Of a stretch of DNA of 64,000 nt, positions 51,571 through 59,937 are shown in pieces. The DNA is taken from the NCBI GenBank assembly GCA_028289455.1, contig JANQPN010000079.1, positions 1-64,000 of the forward strand, read 5' to 3'. Both the position numbers and the translations under genes were made by a program. Within the stretch, counting starts at the first letter, position 1; each line of letters begins with the position of its first letter. The notes under the pieces were generated by a model. That model made no database searches and was not told where the DNA came from. It saw nothing but the letters and a program-made list of their open reading frames with translations. Origin of the DNA: Wenzhouxiangellaceae bacterium. GTDB lineage: Bacteria; Pseudomonadota; Gammaproteobacteria; Xanthomonadales; Wenzhouxiangellaceae.

Positions 51571-53118
51571 TCAATCAGCCGTATCGGCGGGTGGTTTCGC
51601 CAAGTGCCGGAAACGTCCCAGCTCACTCAGCCGGTAGCCGGTATAACGGCCGATGGCAATGGTCAGGCCCAGCACCACCAGCAGCAGTTCCGGGAATACC
51701 AGCATCAGGTGCCGCAGGAACATTTGTTCCATGACCAGGAAGGCCAGAATGGCCATCACCAGGCTCCCCGCGCCTTCGATCATGGCGTCGCGCGGGCCAC
51801 GCTCCTCCCAGCTGATGGACATGCGTTCGATCACCATGGCGATAATGACCATCGGGAACAGCGCCACCGACAGGCCGACTTCAATATTCAACTGATAACT
51901 GACTACACCGACGCCAATCAGCAGGATCACCACGATGGTTAAAACGGCAGCCAGCCTGGGCACCAGCAGCAGTCGTAACCGTTCCAGATAAAAGCGCAGC
52001 AGCAGGCCGACCCCAACCACGACCAGAAACAGGATGATGCCGGCCAGCAGACGGGTTTCACGAAAGGCCAGAGCAATCAGCACCGGCATAAAGGTGCCGA
52101 AGCTGCGCATGCCGACAATATTGCGCAGCAGCACAATCATCAGTGCACCGAGCGGTATCATCAGCAGCATCTGGTAGAGGTTCTGGGCATGCAACGGCAA
52201 CCCCAGGGGTGAAAAATCAACCAGCCGGGAGTCTTTCTCGGCAGCTCGCTGGGTAGCCAGCTCCAGGCTGCTTAAGCTGTTCCGCTGAATGGTGATCTGA
52301 GTGTCAGTCAGTTCAGCGCCGGTGACCCATGCCAATGGTCCATCGCCGATCGACCATAGCAGGAAATCGTCGGGCAGAATCTGTTCCGCAGTCAAAGGGT
52401 TGAAGAACAGCCAGTTCTGCTCATTATGAATGGCCAGCCAGCGAACCAGCGGGGCGCGTTGTTCCAGGCTGTTCAAGCGGATTCCCAGCAACTGCACACT
52501 GGGTATTCGGGCACCGGCAAGCAGCAATTGTGCAGTGGTTGTCCAGTCGCTGCCATATTCCGGGCTGGTTAAAAACAACCGGATTTCCTGGCTGGGGTCG
52601 CTGCTGTTCAGCCGTCTGAGCATTTCAGCGGTATAACTGGCGATATCAGCCGAATGTTCGCGGACATCTTCAACCAATGTGGCCGCTGCAGTGGCAAACG
52701 GTTCCGGCAGATCAGGTACCGGCGGGTACTGTGGGCTGACCGGCAGGCTGGCCTCACCTGGTGAACGAAACCAGGTGGCCCGATGGTACAGGTTATGCGT
52801 GCCCCGGGCTCTCCGTCTGGCCCATTCGGCCTCACGGCCGCGGCGGTGATTTTCCAGTGTCAATCCAAAATCACGAGATACAAAGGTTTCATTCAGCCGG
52901 TTGAAACCGGGCGTACGGCCCGGTAGCCGCAGGTTAACTTTAACCGGACCGCCGGTTGCGCGAACCTGCACCCGGGCCTGTACGGTCCAGGCTTCGCTCT
53001 GTTCATCAGGAGCAATCGGAAAGCCCAGCTCGGTGACTTTGTATAAAGTAGCCGATAAGCCGGTAATTAATAAGATCAATACCAGAACCAGCCAGTGCGG
53101 TAATCGGGGAAAGGTCAT
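51571..53118 (-). CDS. Inactive transglutaminase-like domain fused to a 7TM membrane protein (UUP1 type)
   Basis: 515 residues. An N-terminal helix (WLVLVLILLITGLSATLYKV) anchors a periplasmic region of about 200 residues resembling a transglutaminase without its catalytic Cys (RLPGRTPGFNRLNETF, ARGTHNLYHRATWF, IPSVQLLGIRLNSL). Then about seven helices fill residues 310-480 (LYQMLLMIPLGALMIVLLR, TFMPVLIALAFRETRLLAGIILFLVVVGVGLLLRFYL...). It lies between the retropepsin-like gene (4 bases upstream) and the ATP-grasp ligase (4 bases downstream). The unit probably modifies or reads out a periplasmic peptide; its substrate is unknown. Confidence 0.88.
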   Translation of the reverse strand: MTFPRLPHWLVLVLILLITGLSATLYKVTELGFPIAPDEQSEAWTVQARVQVRATGGPVKVNLRLPGRTPGFNRLNETFVSRDFGLTLENHRRGREAEWARRRARGTHNLYHRATWFRSPGEASLPVSPQYPPVPDLPEPFATAAATLVEDVREHSADIASYTAEMLRRLNSSDPSQEIRLFLTSPEYGSDWTTTAQLLLAGARIPSVQLLGIRLNSLEQRAPLVRWLAIHNEQNWLFFNPLTAEQILPDDFLLWSIGDGPLAWVTGAELTDTQITIQRNSLSSLELATQRAAEKDSRLVDFSPLGLPLHAQNLYQMLLMIPLGALMIVLLRNIVGMRSFGTFMPVLIALAFRETRLLAGIILFLVVVGVGLLLRFYLERLRLLLVPRLAAVLTIVVILLIGVGVVSYQLNIEVGLSVALFPMVIIAMVIERMSISWEERGPRDAMIEGAGSLVMAILAFLVMEQMFLRHLMLVFPELLLVVLGLTIAIGRYTGYRLSELGRFRHLAKPPADTAD

Positions 53119-53122
53119 CTTG

Positions 53123-53662
53123 TTACTCCACGGCTGCAGTGGGGGTGGTTATATCAGTACAGCTGGGTGTACTCAGCAATGTAGCGGAGGGATCAATCAC
53201 AGCGATGCTTTCCAGAGCACTGCGGCCCAGCAGCAGCCGGTACAGAAAATTACTGCGATCAATCAGATTGACTTCGACTTCACGAGCATAACTGCCCAGG
53301 CAAATTTCCATCAAAACCACCGGCCGGCGCTGGTCCCGGTTGTTGTCATGCCGCTTGATGATGACATCCCTTACCCGTGGACGCTCCAGGGTAATCGGGG
53401 TGTCGGTAATCGGGTCGTTAATGGTAAAGCGGACCCAGCGCTTCCCGTTCCAGTCGAAGTACTCGATATCGGTGGCATCCAGCGATGATGTTTTGGCGCC
53501 GCTGTCCAGTTTGGCTTTCAGTCGGACTTCATCATTCAGAATCAACACCGGCTCGATCCAGCCGAACCGTGTTGGCGAAGTACCGGCGGAATCATCCGTC
53601 TGGGCACTGGCAATACTTGCCGTTATACCCAGAACAGCAACAATTTTAGGCAGCATCTGCAT
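53123..53662 (-). CDS. Secreted retropepsin-like aspartic protease (DUF785, 'ATP-dependent zinc protease')
   Basis: 179 residues with signal peptide KIVAVLGITASIASAQ. The retropepsin core is clear: GWIEPVLILNDEVRLKAKLDSGAKTSSLDA with catalytic Asp53 in DSGAKTSS, WVRFTINDP, ERPRVRDVIIKR, VVLMEICLGSYAREVEVNLIDRSNFLYRLLLGRSAL. Single-domain retropepsins act as homodimers. The historical name 'ATP-dependent zinc protease' is misleading since no zinc or ATP site is visible. It is first of the three-gene operon. Its start lies 17 bases inside the 3' end of the GMC gene, hinting at read-through from it. Confidence 0.88.
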   Translation of the reverse strand: MQMLPKIVAVLGITASIASAQTDDSAGTSPTRFGWIEPVLILNDEVRLKAKLDSGAKTSSLDATDIEYFDWNGKRWVRFTINDPITDTPITLERPRVRDVIIKRHDNNRDQRRPVVLMEICLGSYAREVEVNLIDRSNFLYRLLLGRSALESIAVIDPSATLLSTPSCTDITTPTAAVE

Positions 53663-55241
53663 GATGTATAGCGGAATTATTGATCAGGTGATCAGCTACT
53701 TTTTCTGCAAACATGATGGTGGGAGCATTGGTGTTACCGCTGACCAGCTCCGGCATGATGGAGGCATCCACCACGCGGACGCCTTCCAGGCCATGGACTT
53801 TAAGCTGGTGGTCAACCACCGCCATATCGTCACTGCCCATTTTGCAGGTGCCTACCGGATGATAAATGGTTTCGGCTTTACGCCGGATAAACTCCAGCAG
53901 CTGTTCATCATTGCGGCATTCGTTCCCCGGCAGTAATTCAGGCCCGCGAAAATCACTGAATGCCGGTGTTGCCATAACCTCGCGGGCAATGCGGGCGGCA
54001 GCCAGCATCGCGTCGATATCCTGCTGGTCATCGAGATAGCGCGGGTCAATGTGCGGGGGCTGGCGCGGGTCGGTCGACTGCAGCCGGATTTCGCCGCGGC
54101 TGTGGGGGCGCAGGTAACAGGCATGGATAGTGTAGCCGTAACCAGGCAGCCGGTTGCGTCCATGGTCATCCAGCTGTGCCGGGACAAAGTGCAGTTGAAT
54201 ATCCGGGCGGCCATCGGTAGCCAGCTCACTGGCGATAAAGGCCCCGGCTTCGGCAACATTTGAGCTGCCAACACCGGCATGTGTCAGCCAGTAGTTGAGG
54301 CCTATGGCAATTTCATTGGGTTGATCATAGGTAACGGGTTTGCTGGATTTTTGCAAAATGCAGATATCCAGGTGATCCTGCAGGTTGGCACCTACGCCGG
54401 GCAGGTCGAGATGTACATCAATGGCATGTTCGTGCAGATGCTGACCGGGTCCGATACCAGACAGCATCAGTAATTGCGGGCTGTTGATGGCGCCTCCAGA
54501 TAACAGCACTTCGCCGGCCTCGACTTCCACATCCCGGCCATTATGGTGGTAACGGATACCGCGGATTCGCTGACCATCCCACAGCAGCGCAAGCGCCTGA
54601 GCGCGCAACAGTACTGTCAGGTTATCACGACCCTTGACCGGATCCAGGAAACCGGTCGCAGCAGAACAGCGGCGACCTTCCCGCTGAGTAACCTGATAAA
54701 AGCCGAAGCCTTCCTGGCGCGCAGCATTGAAGTCCGGATTTTCAGGAAAACCCAGTTGTCTGCCTGCCTTGATAAAAGCATGACTGAGTTTATTGGTATG
54801 CCGCAGATCGGATACCGATAAAGGTCCGCCGACAGCGTGATAGTTATCTGCTCCACGGCCGTTGTCTTCGGACTTGAGAAAGTATGGCAGAACGTCCCGG
54901 TAGCCCCAGCCGGGGTTGCCGAGTTCCTGCCAGCGGTCATAATCCTGGGCCTGGCCGCGGATATAACACATTGCATTGATGCTGGATGAGCCGCCCAGTA
55001 CTTTGCCGCGTGGCCAGTACAGACAGCGATTGTTCAGCTGACTCTGCGGTGCGGTCTGATAATTCCAGTTAATCGCTTTGTGATTGACCAGTCGAGACAG
55101 ACCGGCCGGCATATGGATAAACGGATTCCAGTCGCGCCCGCCGGCTTCCAGCAGTAAGACTTTGGTATTGGGGTTGGCGGTAAGCCGGTTGGCCAGCACA
55201 CAGCCGGCTGAACCGGCGCCAACAATCACATAATCGTACAT
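53646..55241 (-). CDS. GMC-family FAD oxidoreductase (choline/alcohol dehydrogenase-like)
   Basis: 531 residues from ATG 55241, which opens directly into the FAD-binding motif YDYVIVGAGSAGCVLANRL; 20 further upstream codons are unsupported. GMC signatures: WPRGKVLGGSSSINAMCYIRG near residue 80, GEVLLSGGAINSPQLLMLSGIGP near 255, and the C-terminal YHPVGTCKMG with the active-site His followed by VVDASIMPELVSGNTNAPTIMFAEKVAD. It oxidises an alcohol (choline, an alkanol, or a polyethylene glycol-like compound) with FAD in the cytoplasm. No betaine aldehyde dehydrogenase or transporter is adjacent, so choline is not supported over other alcohols. Confidence 0.93.
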   Translation of the reverse strand: MYDYVIVGAGSAGCVLANRLTANPNTKVLLLEAGGRDWNPFIHMPAGLSRLVNHKAINWNYQTAPQSQLNNRCLYWPRGKVLGGSSSINAMCYIRGQAQDYDRWQELGNPGWGYRDVLPYFLKSEDNGRGADNYHAVGGPLSVSDLRHTNKLSHAFIKAGRQLGFPENPDFNAARQEGFGFYQVTQREGRRCSAATGFLDPVKGRDNLTVLLRAQALALLWDGQRIRGIRYHHNGRDVEVEAGEVLLSGGAINSPQLLMLSGIGPGQHLHEHAIDVHLDLPGVGANLQDHLDICILQKSSKPVTYDQPNEIAIGLNYWLTHAGVGSSNVAEAGAFIASELATDGRPDIQLHFVPAQLDDHGRNRLPGYGYTIHACYLRPHSRGEIRLQSTDPRQPPHIDPRYLDDQQDIDAMLAAARIAREVMATPAFSDFRGPELLPGNECRNDEQLLEFIRRKAETIYHPVGTCKMGSDDMAVVDHQLKVHGLEGVRVVDASIMPELVSGNTNAPTIMFAEKVADHLINNSAIHHADAA

Positions 55242-55521
55242 ACATCGAAAAAGTTTAGAAATTCTATGTCTAAGTCTGACATGAGCAGCGATTTTGATCA
55301 AAATTATTCAAGAATTCCGTGTGCGCAGTCGGCACACTTAGGCTGCGTGAATCGGTTCAATCAGTATTATCGTATATACACCGGAATGGAAAATTATCTT
55401 ATCAGCTAAGCGGTTTGCCGTTTTCACTGTGTGTAATGTGCTTTAAAACCGGTTCTGTGAGTACTAAATGCGATAATAAGCGGATAACGGCTGCAGGCCG
55501 ATAATAACTACAGGCAGAAAA

Positions 55522-58500
55522 GTGACTCTGACAAAACTATCTTTAGGCAATCCGGTTGCTGTGGCGGTCGGATGTATATTGCTGGGTATCTTTGGGATAC
55601 TCAGCCTGTTGCGTTTGCCCATACAGCTGGCACCGGAAGTGCAGCGGCCTCAGATTACCATTTCGACAGGCTGGCGGGCTGCAGCCCCACAGGAAGTGGA
55701 ATCAGAGATTATCGAGCCCCAGGAAGATCAGTTGCGTGGATTGCCCGGGATGCGCCGGATGACTTCATCTGCCGGTCAGGGCCAGGGCAATGTCAACATG
55801 GAATTTGACCTGGAAACCGATATGCAGCAGGCATTGGTGGAGGTCATAAACCGCCTGAATCAGGTGCCCAACTATCCGGTTGATGTAACTGAGCCGAGAA
55901 TCCGGGTTGGATCGGATGACCGGGGTGATGCAATTGCCTGGTTTGCAATCAAGCCGGCTGAGGATAATCCTCGCGAAATCATTACCTACCAGGACTATAT
56001 CGATGAAACCATCCGGCCACGGTTTGAGCGGATTGACGGAGTATCAACGGTTAGCGCATTCGGTGGGCGTAATTATGAAGTACGGATAACTTTTGATCCT
56101 TACAAAGCCGCTGCGCTGGGTATTGATGTTACCGGCGTTTCCGGGGAAGTCGGTAATAATCAGGATGTTTCCGCAGGATTCAACGAGGTGGGCAGACGGC
56201 AATATACAGTGCGCTTTGCCGGCAAACTGGATGTGGCCGATCTGGGCAACCTGGTGTTGCGCTGGGATGGCGGCCGGCCTGTTCGGTTGAGTGATATCGC
56301 TACGGTGGAGCGCACTCTGCAGGACCGGCGTTTTATCATCAGCCAGAATGGTGGACCGTCGATTGCCATGAACATTGTGGCGCAGTCGGGCGCCAATGTT
56401 CTGGATATCATGGAGCAGGTTCAAACCACGGTTGCCGAGCTTGAGAAAAATGAGCTGAAACAGGCCGGATTAACCATTACCCAGGTATATGACGCAACCG
56501 TTTATATCAATCAATCGATTGTGATGGTACGCAATAATATGCTGATTGGTATTTTGCTGGCAATCGGCGTGTTGTGGTGGTTTCTGCGGAAGTTCGCAGC
56601 CACCATGGTGGTAGCACTGGCCATTCCTCTGTGCCTGATGTCGGCTTTTCTGATATTGGACGGTACCGCCAGAACGTTGAACATCATTTCCATGGCCGGG
56701 CTGGCTTTCGCTACCGGCATGGTGCTTGATGCGGCCATTGTGGTGCTGGAAAACATATTCCGGCAACGCGAGCAGGGCCGCAGCGGTCAGGAATCAGCTT
56801 ATCGTGGAACCACCCAGGTATGGGGTGCGCTGCTGGCATCTACCGCTACCACTGTGGCCATTTTCATGCCGGTGATATTTCTCAAAGATGAAGCAGGGCA
56901 GCTGTTTTCCGACCTGGCAATAGTGATATCAGCAGCCATAGTGTGCTCACTGGTGGTAGCTGTAACGGTATTGCCGGCAGCTGCATCCAGAATTCTCGGC
57001 AATACTGAAGTACATGACAATCATCGCTCCTGGTGGCGTGCCTGTACTGACTTTGTGATGCGGATCACTGATACGCCACAGCTGAGGCGGGCATGGATAA
57101 TTGGTCTGACAGTGGTGCCGATTGCCCTGGTATTGATATTAAAGCCGCCGGCGGATTATCTGCCTGAAGGCAAGCGCAACTTTGTATTTGGATTTATGGT
57201 AACCCCGCCGGGGCTTGGTTTTGACACCGCTGAACAGGAATTGGTGAATGTTCTTAATCAGCGGCTGGAACCGTACCTGGATGAATCAGCTGATCCGCAC
57301 CTGGCGAATTTCTTTATCGGCTATTTCGGCAGTGGCTCTTTTATCGGGGTTCGGGCAGAGCAGCCGAAGGATGTTGATAAGGTGTTGCAGTTGCTCAATA
57401 CCGAGGTGATGCGTGGTTTTCCGGATACTTTCGGTGGTGCCAACCGGCGGCCGATTTTTGGTGGCCGTGGCGGCCGGCGCATAGATATTGACCTGCAGGC
57501 CGCTGATTATGAAAGCCTGTTGACTGCTGGACGGATCGGCTTTGGTGCAGTACAAGCGGCTCTGCCGGGCGCTGTGGTGCGCCCGCAACCGGGACTGGAA
57601 CTGGCTGAACCGGAACTGAGACTGGTGCCTGATGATCGTCGGATTGCCGAGGTTGGCTGGAGTCGTGCGCGGATGGCCACAGCTGTCAGAGCCCTTGGTG
57701 ATGGAGCATTTCTAGGCGATTATTTTGACGGAGATATGCGTCTTGACATTGTTCTGCGTGCGCAGGAATGGACTACACCTGAAGAACTGGCTGCCATGCC
57801 GCTGGCGGTACCTGATGGATCAATTCAAACGGTTGGTGACCTGGCTACTCTGCAGCGAACTGCCGGCCCGTCACAGATTCGCCGCATAGACAGGCGGCGC
57901 ACGCTTACCCTGCAGGTAACACCGCCCAGCGGGATGCCATTGGAGCAGGCACTGGAGATTATTGAAACCGATGTTGCTCCACAGATTCAGTCGTTGCTGC
58001 CTGAAGACGGCCGTATAGGTTACACGGGAACGGCAGAAGCGTTGAACGAATCGTTGAGCACTATGGCAGGCAGTTTTGCACTGGCTATTGTGATTCTGTA
58101 CCTGCTGATCAGCGCCATGTTCCGATCTTTTGTGGATAGTCTGCTGGTCATTACCACCATCCCTATGGCCACCGTTGGCGGGGTGCTGTTCCTGAGGCTA
58201 TTGGATTTGATAGTTGGCCAGGCGATGGACCTGCTGACCATGATAGGTTTTGTGATACTACTGGGTTTGGTGGTGAATAATGCCATTCTGCTGGTTTACC
58301 GGGCACGGGAAGGCGAACGTGAGGGTATGACCAGGCGTGAAGCTGTGGCTTCAGCGGTGCGCCTGCGCCTGCGCCCAATTCTGATGAGTACCATGACCAG
58401 TGTATTCGGCATGCTGCCATTGCTGCTTATTCCCGGCTCCGGCAGTGAGCTGTATCGCGGTATGGCGGCTGTTATCGTCGGTGGAATGCTGATCAGTACC

Positions 58501-58626
58501 TTGTTTACGCTGGTTTTGCTCCCAAGTCTGCTGCGTTATCGTGAACAGCGACATGATATGAAAGTTAAAATGCAACAATCGAGTCGATTAAATGTTGATG
58601 GCAAGCCGCGGCTGGAGGGTATCTGA
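55522..58626 (+). CDS. RND efflux permease, second system
   Basis: 1034 residues from a GTG at 55522. The start SLGNPVAVAVGCILLGIFGILSL is the first helix. Family motifs: GGSGII-like regions are replaced by GLAFATGMVLDAAIVVLENIFRQRE in helix 4 with the proton-relay Asp, then GFVILLGLVVNNAILLVYRAREGE and RLRPILMSTMTSVFGMLPLLLIPGSGSELYRG. Twelve helices, 1+5+1+5. It pairs with the adaptor that starts on the last base of its stop (TGATG). The permease-first gene order differs from the other RND unit at 19291-23461. No outer-membrane channel gene is present. Substrate unknown. Confidence 0.93.
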   Translation: MTLTKLSLGNPVAVAVGCILLGIFGILSLLRLPIQLAPEVQRPQITISTGWRAAAPQEVESEIIEPQEDQLRGLPGMRRMTSSAGQGQGNVNMEFDLETDMQQALVEVINRLNQVPNYPVDVTEPRIRVGSDDRGDAIAWFAIKPAEDNPREIITYQDYIDETIRPRFERIDGVSTVSAFGGRNYEVRITFDPYKAAALGIDVTGVSGEVGNNQDVSAGFNEVGRRQYTVRFAGKLDVADLGNLVLRWDGGRPVRLSDIATVERTLQDRRFIISQNGGPSIAMNIVAQSGANVLDIMEQVQTTVAELEKNELKQAGLTITQVYDATVYINQSIVMVRNNMLIGILLAIGVLWWFLRKFAATMVVALAIPLCLMSAFLILDGTARTLNIISMAGLAFATGMVLDAAIVVLENIFRQREQGRSGQESAYRGTTQVWGALLASTATTVAIFMPVIFLKDEAGQLFSDLAIVISAAIVCSLVVAVTVLPAAASRILGNTEVHDNHRSWWRACTDFVMRITDTPQLRRAWIIGLTVVPIALVLILKPPADYLPEGKRNFVFGFMVTPPGLGFDTAEQELVNVLNQRLEPYLDESADPHLANFFIGYFGSGSFIGVRAEQPKDVDKVLQLLNTEVMRGFPDTFGGANRRPIFGGRGGRRIDIDLQAADYESLLTAGRIGFGAVQAALPGAVVRPQPGLELAEPELRLVPDDRRIAEVGWSRARMATAVRALGDGAFLGDYFDGDMRLDIVLRAQEWTTPEELAAMPLAVPDGSIQTVGDLATLQRTAGPSQIRRIDRRRTLTLQVTPPSGMPLEQALEIIETDVAPQIQSLLPEDGRIGYTGTAEALNESLSTMAGSFALAIVILYLLISAMFRSFVDSLLVITTIPMATVGGVLFLRLLDLIVGQAMDLLTMIGFVILLGLVVNNAILLVYRAREGEREGMTRREAVASAVRLRLRPILMSTMTSVFGMLPLLLIPGSGSELYRGMAAVIVGGMLISTLFTLVLLPSLLRYREQRHDMKVKMQQSSRLNVDGKPRLEGI

Positions 58627-59690
58627 TGCGTGTTTCCTTAAATAAAGCTGTGCTGTTGTGCTGCTGCGTAATTTTAGGTGATGCGATTGCCCAGCCAGGC
58701 GGCCGGCAGGGCGGTGGTATGCCACCGGCACTGGTAGAAGTTGCCGAAGTAGTGGAAACCTCTCTGGCGCCGGTCACCTGGGTGGCCGGGACGGTAGTCA
58801 GCCGTTCGGATGCACAGTTATCAGCTGAGCAGCAGGGCCGTATTCTGGAAGTTCTGGATGTAGGCAGTGTTGTTCAGGAAGGCGATGTCATTGCACGTAT
58901 CGATGATCGTCCGCTGGCCTTGCGGGTTGCCGAGCTGGAGGCTGAGGTAATTCGTACAGAAGCACGTCTGGCCTACCTGGAATCTGAGTATCAGCGGCAA
59001 CAGGAGTTGTCCCAGCGTCAGCTGACATCAGCCACCTTGCTGGAGCAGACGCGTTCCGATCAGAGAGTGGCCGACAGTGAGTTGAAAGTCGCACAAAGCC
59101 GCCTGGATCAGGCACGTGATGATCTTGAACGGACTCAGTTGAAAGCACCTTTTGACGGCGTGGTGGTAGAGCGTATGGTGCAGATAGGTGAACGGGTCAG
59201 TGAAGGTACTGTGGTGATCCGCCTTAAGGATCCGAACAACCTCGAAGTGATTGCCCGGCCACCGTTGTCATTTCTACCGTTTGTTGAGCCCGGTCAGTAT
59301 ATTCAGGTGGATTCAGCTCACAGCCAGGGTAACTGGCCGGTGCGTACTGTAGTATCACTGGGCAATGAGGCTACCCATGTATTTGAGCTGCGCCTGGATG
59401 TCGAAGCCGATCAGTTTGCTTCCGGAGAAACATTGCGGGTGGCCGTGCCGATTGCTGCCCGAGAACAAGTGGTAGCGGTGCCGCGGGATGCGCTGGTATT
59501 GCGTGGCGACGGGGTATCGGTTTATGTGGTTAATTCAGACCAGACGGTTCGCCGCATTCCGGTAACCACCGGAGTCGGTGATCATTACTATGTTGGTGTC
59601 AGCGGTGAATTATGGCCTGGGGAAATGGTAATTACCCGGGGTAATGAGCGCTTGCAGCCGGGGCAAAGCGTTCAGGTTAACGAAGCCTGA
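58626..59690 (+). CDS. RND periplasmic adaptor (HlyD family), second system
   Basis: 354 residues. Signal peptide VLLCCCVILGDAIAQ, with no lipobox. Lipoyl half VSRSDAQLSAEQQGRILEVLDVGSVVQEGDVIARIDDRPL, coiled coil (LEAEVIRTEARLAYLESEYQRQQELSQRQL...SRLDQARDDLERT), then KAPFDGVVVERMVQIGERVSEGTVVIRL and the barrel. It links the permease to a TolC-type exit. The start overlaps the permease stop by one base, so both are made in a fixed ratio. Confidence 0.92.
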   Translation: MRVSLNKAVLLCCCVILGDAIAQPGGRQGGGMPPALVEVAEVVETSLAPVTWVAGTVVSRSDAQLSAEQQGRILEVLDVGSVVQEGDVIARIDDRPLALRVAELEAEVIRTEARLAYLESEYQRQQELSQRQLTSATLLEQTRSDQRVADSELKVAQSRLDQARDDLERTQLKAPFDGVVVERMVQIGERVSEGTVVIRLKDPNNLEVIARPPLSFLPFVEPGQYIQVDSAHSQGNWPVRTVVSLGNEATHVFELRLDVEADQFASGETLRVAVPIAAREQVVAVPRDALVLRGDGVSVYVVNSDQTVRRIPVTTGVGDHYYVGVSGELWPGEMVITRGNERLQPGQSVQVNEA

Positions 59691-59753
59691 TAAATTCTAC
59701 TGCGCCGCTGATCCGTATCTTATGAGGTCGATTTACGGCATTAGCTGAATTTG

Positions 59754-59769
59754 TCTGCGTGCACGCAGA
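59754..59769. repeat. 16-bp perfect palindrome between the RND operon and the Kef antiporter gene
   Basis: TCTGCGTG followed by CACGCAGA, no loop. It lies 64 bases after the adaptor stop and 169 before the antiporter start. It has no T-run and so is more like a protein binding site than a terminator; no factor can be named. Confidence 0.45.
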
Positions 59770-59937
59770 ATCCATGATTGTCCGGAATTAACGCCAGCTC
59801 TGCAGGCGTTGTGGTTGCTTTCGGGCAGAGTGCTGCTGTATTGAACAACGCCGGGTATCATTTTTGATACTGGTTGTAGTGATTATTGCCGGTTTTTCCA
59901 GGCATAATGTCCGCCAGCTAGTGCTTGCGGTGAATCT

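Noticed and set aside
53123..53662. Annotation as ATP-dependent zinc protease
   Set aside because: That is the historical name of the family; the visible DSGAKTSS motif is retropepsin-like, with no HExxH or P-loop.
59855..59870. GTATCA-TTTT-TGATAC hairpin before the antiporter gene
   Set aside because: The 6-bp AT-rich stem is too weak for a terminator and has no U-tract; it may be chance.
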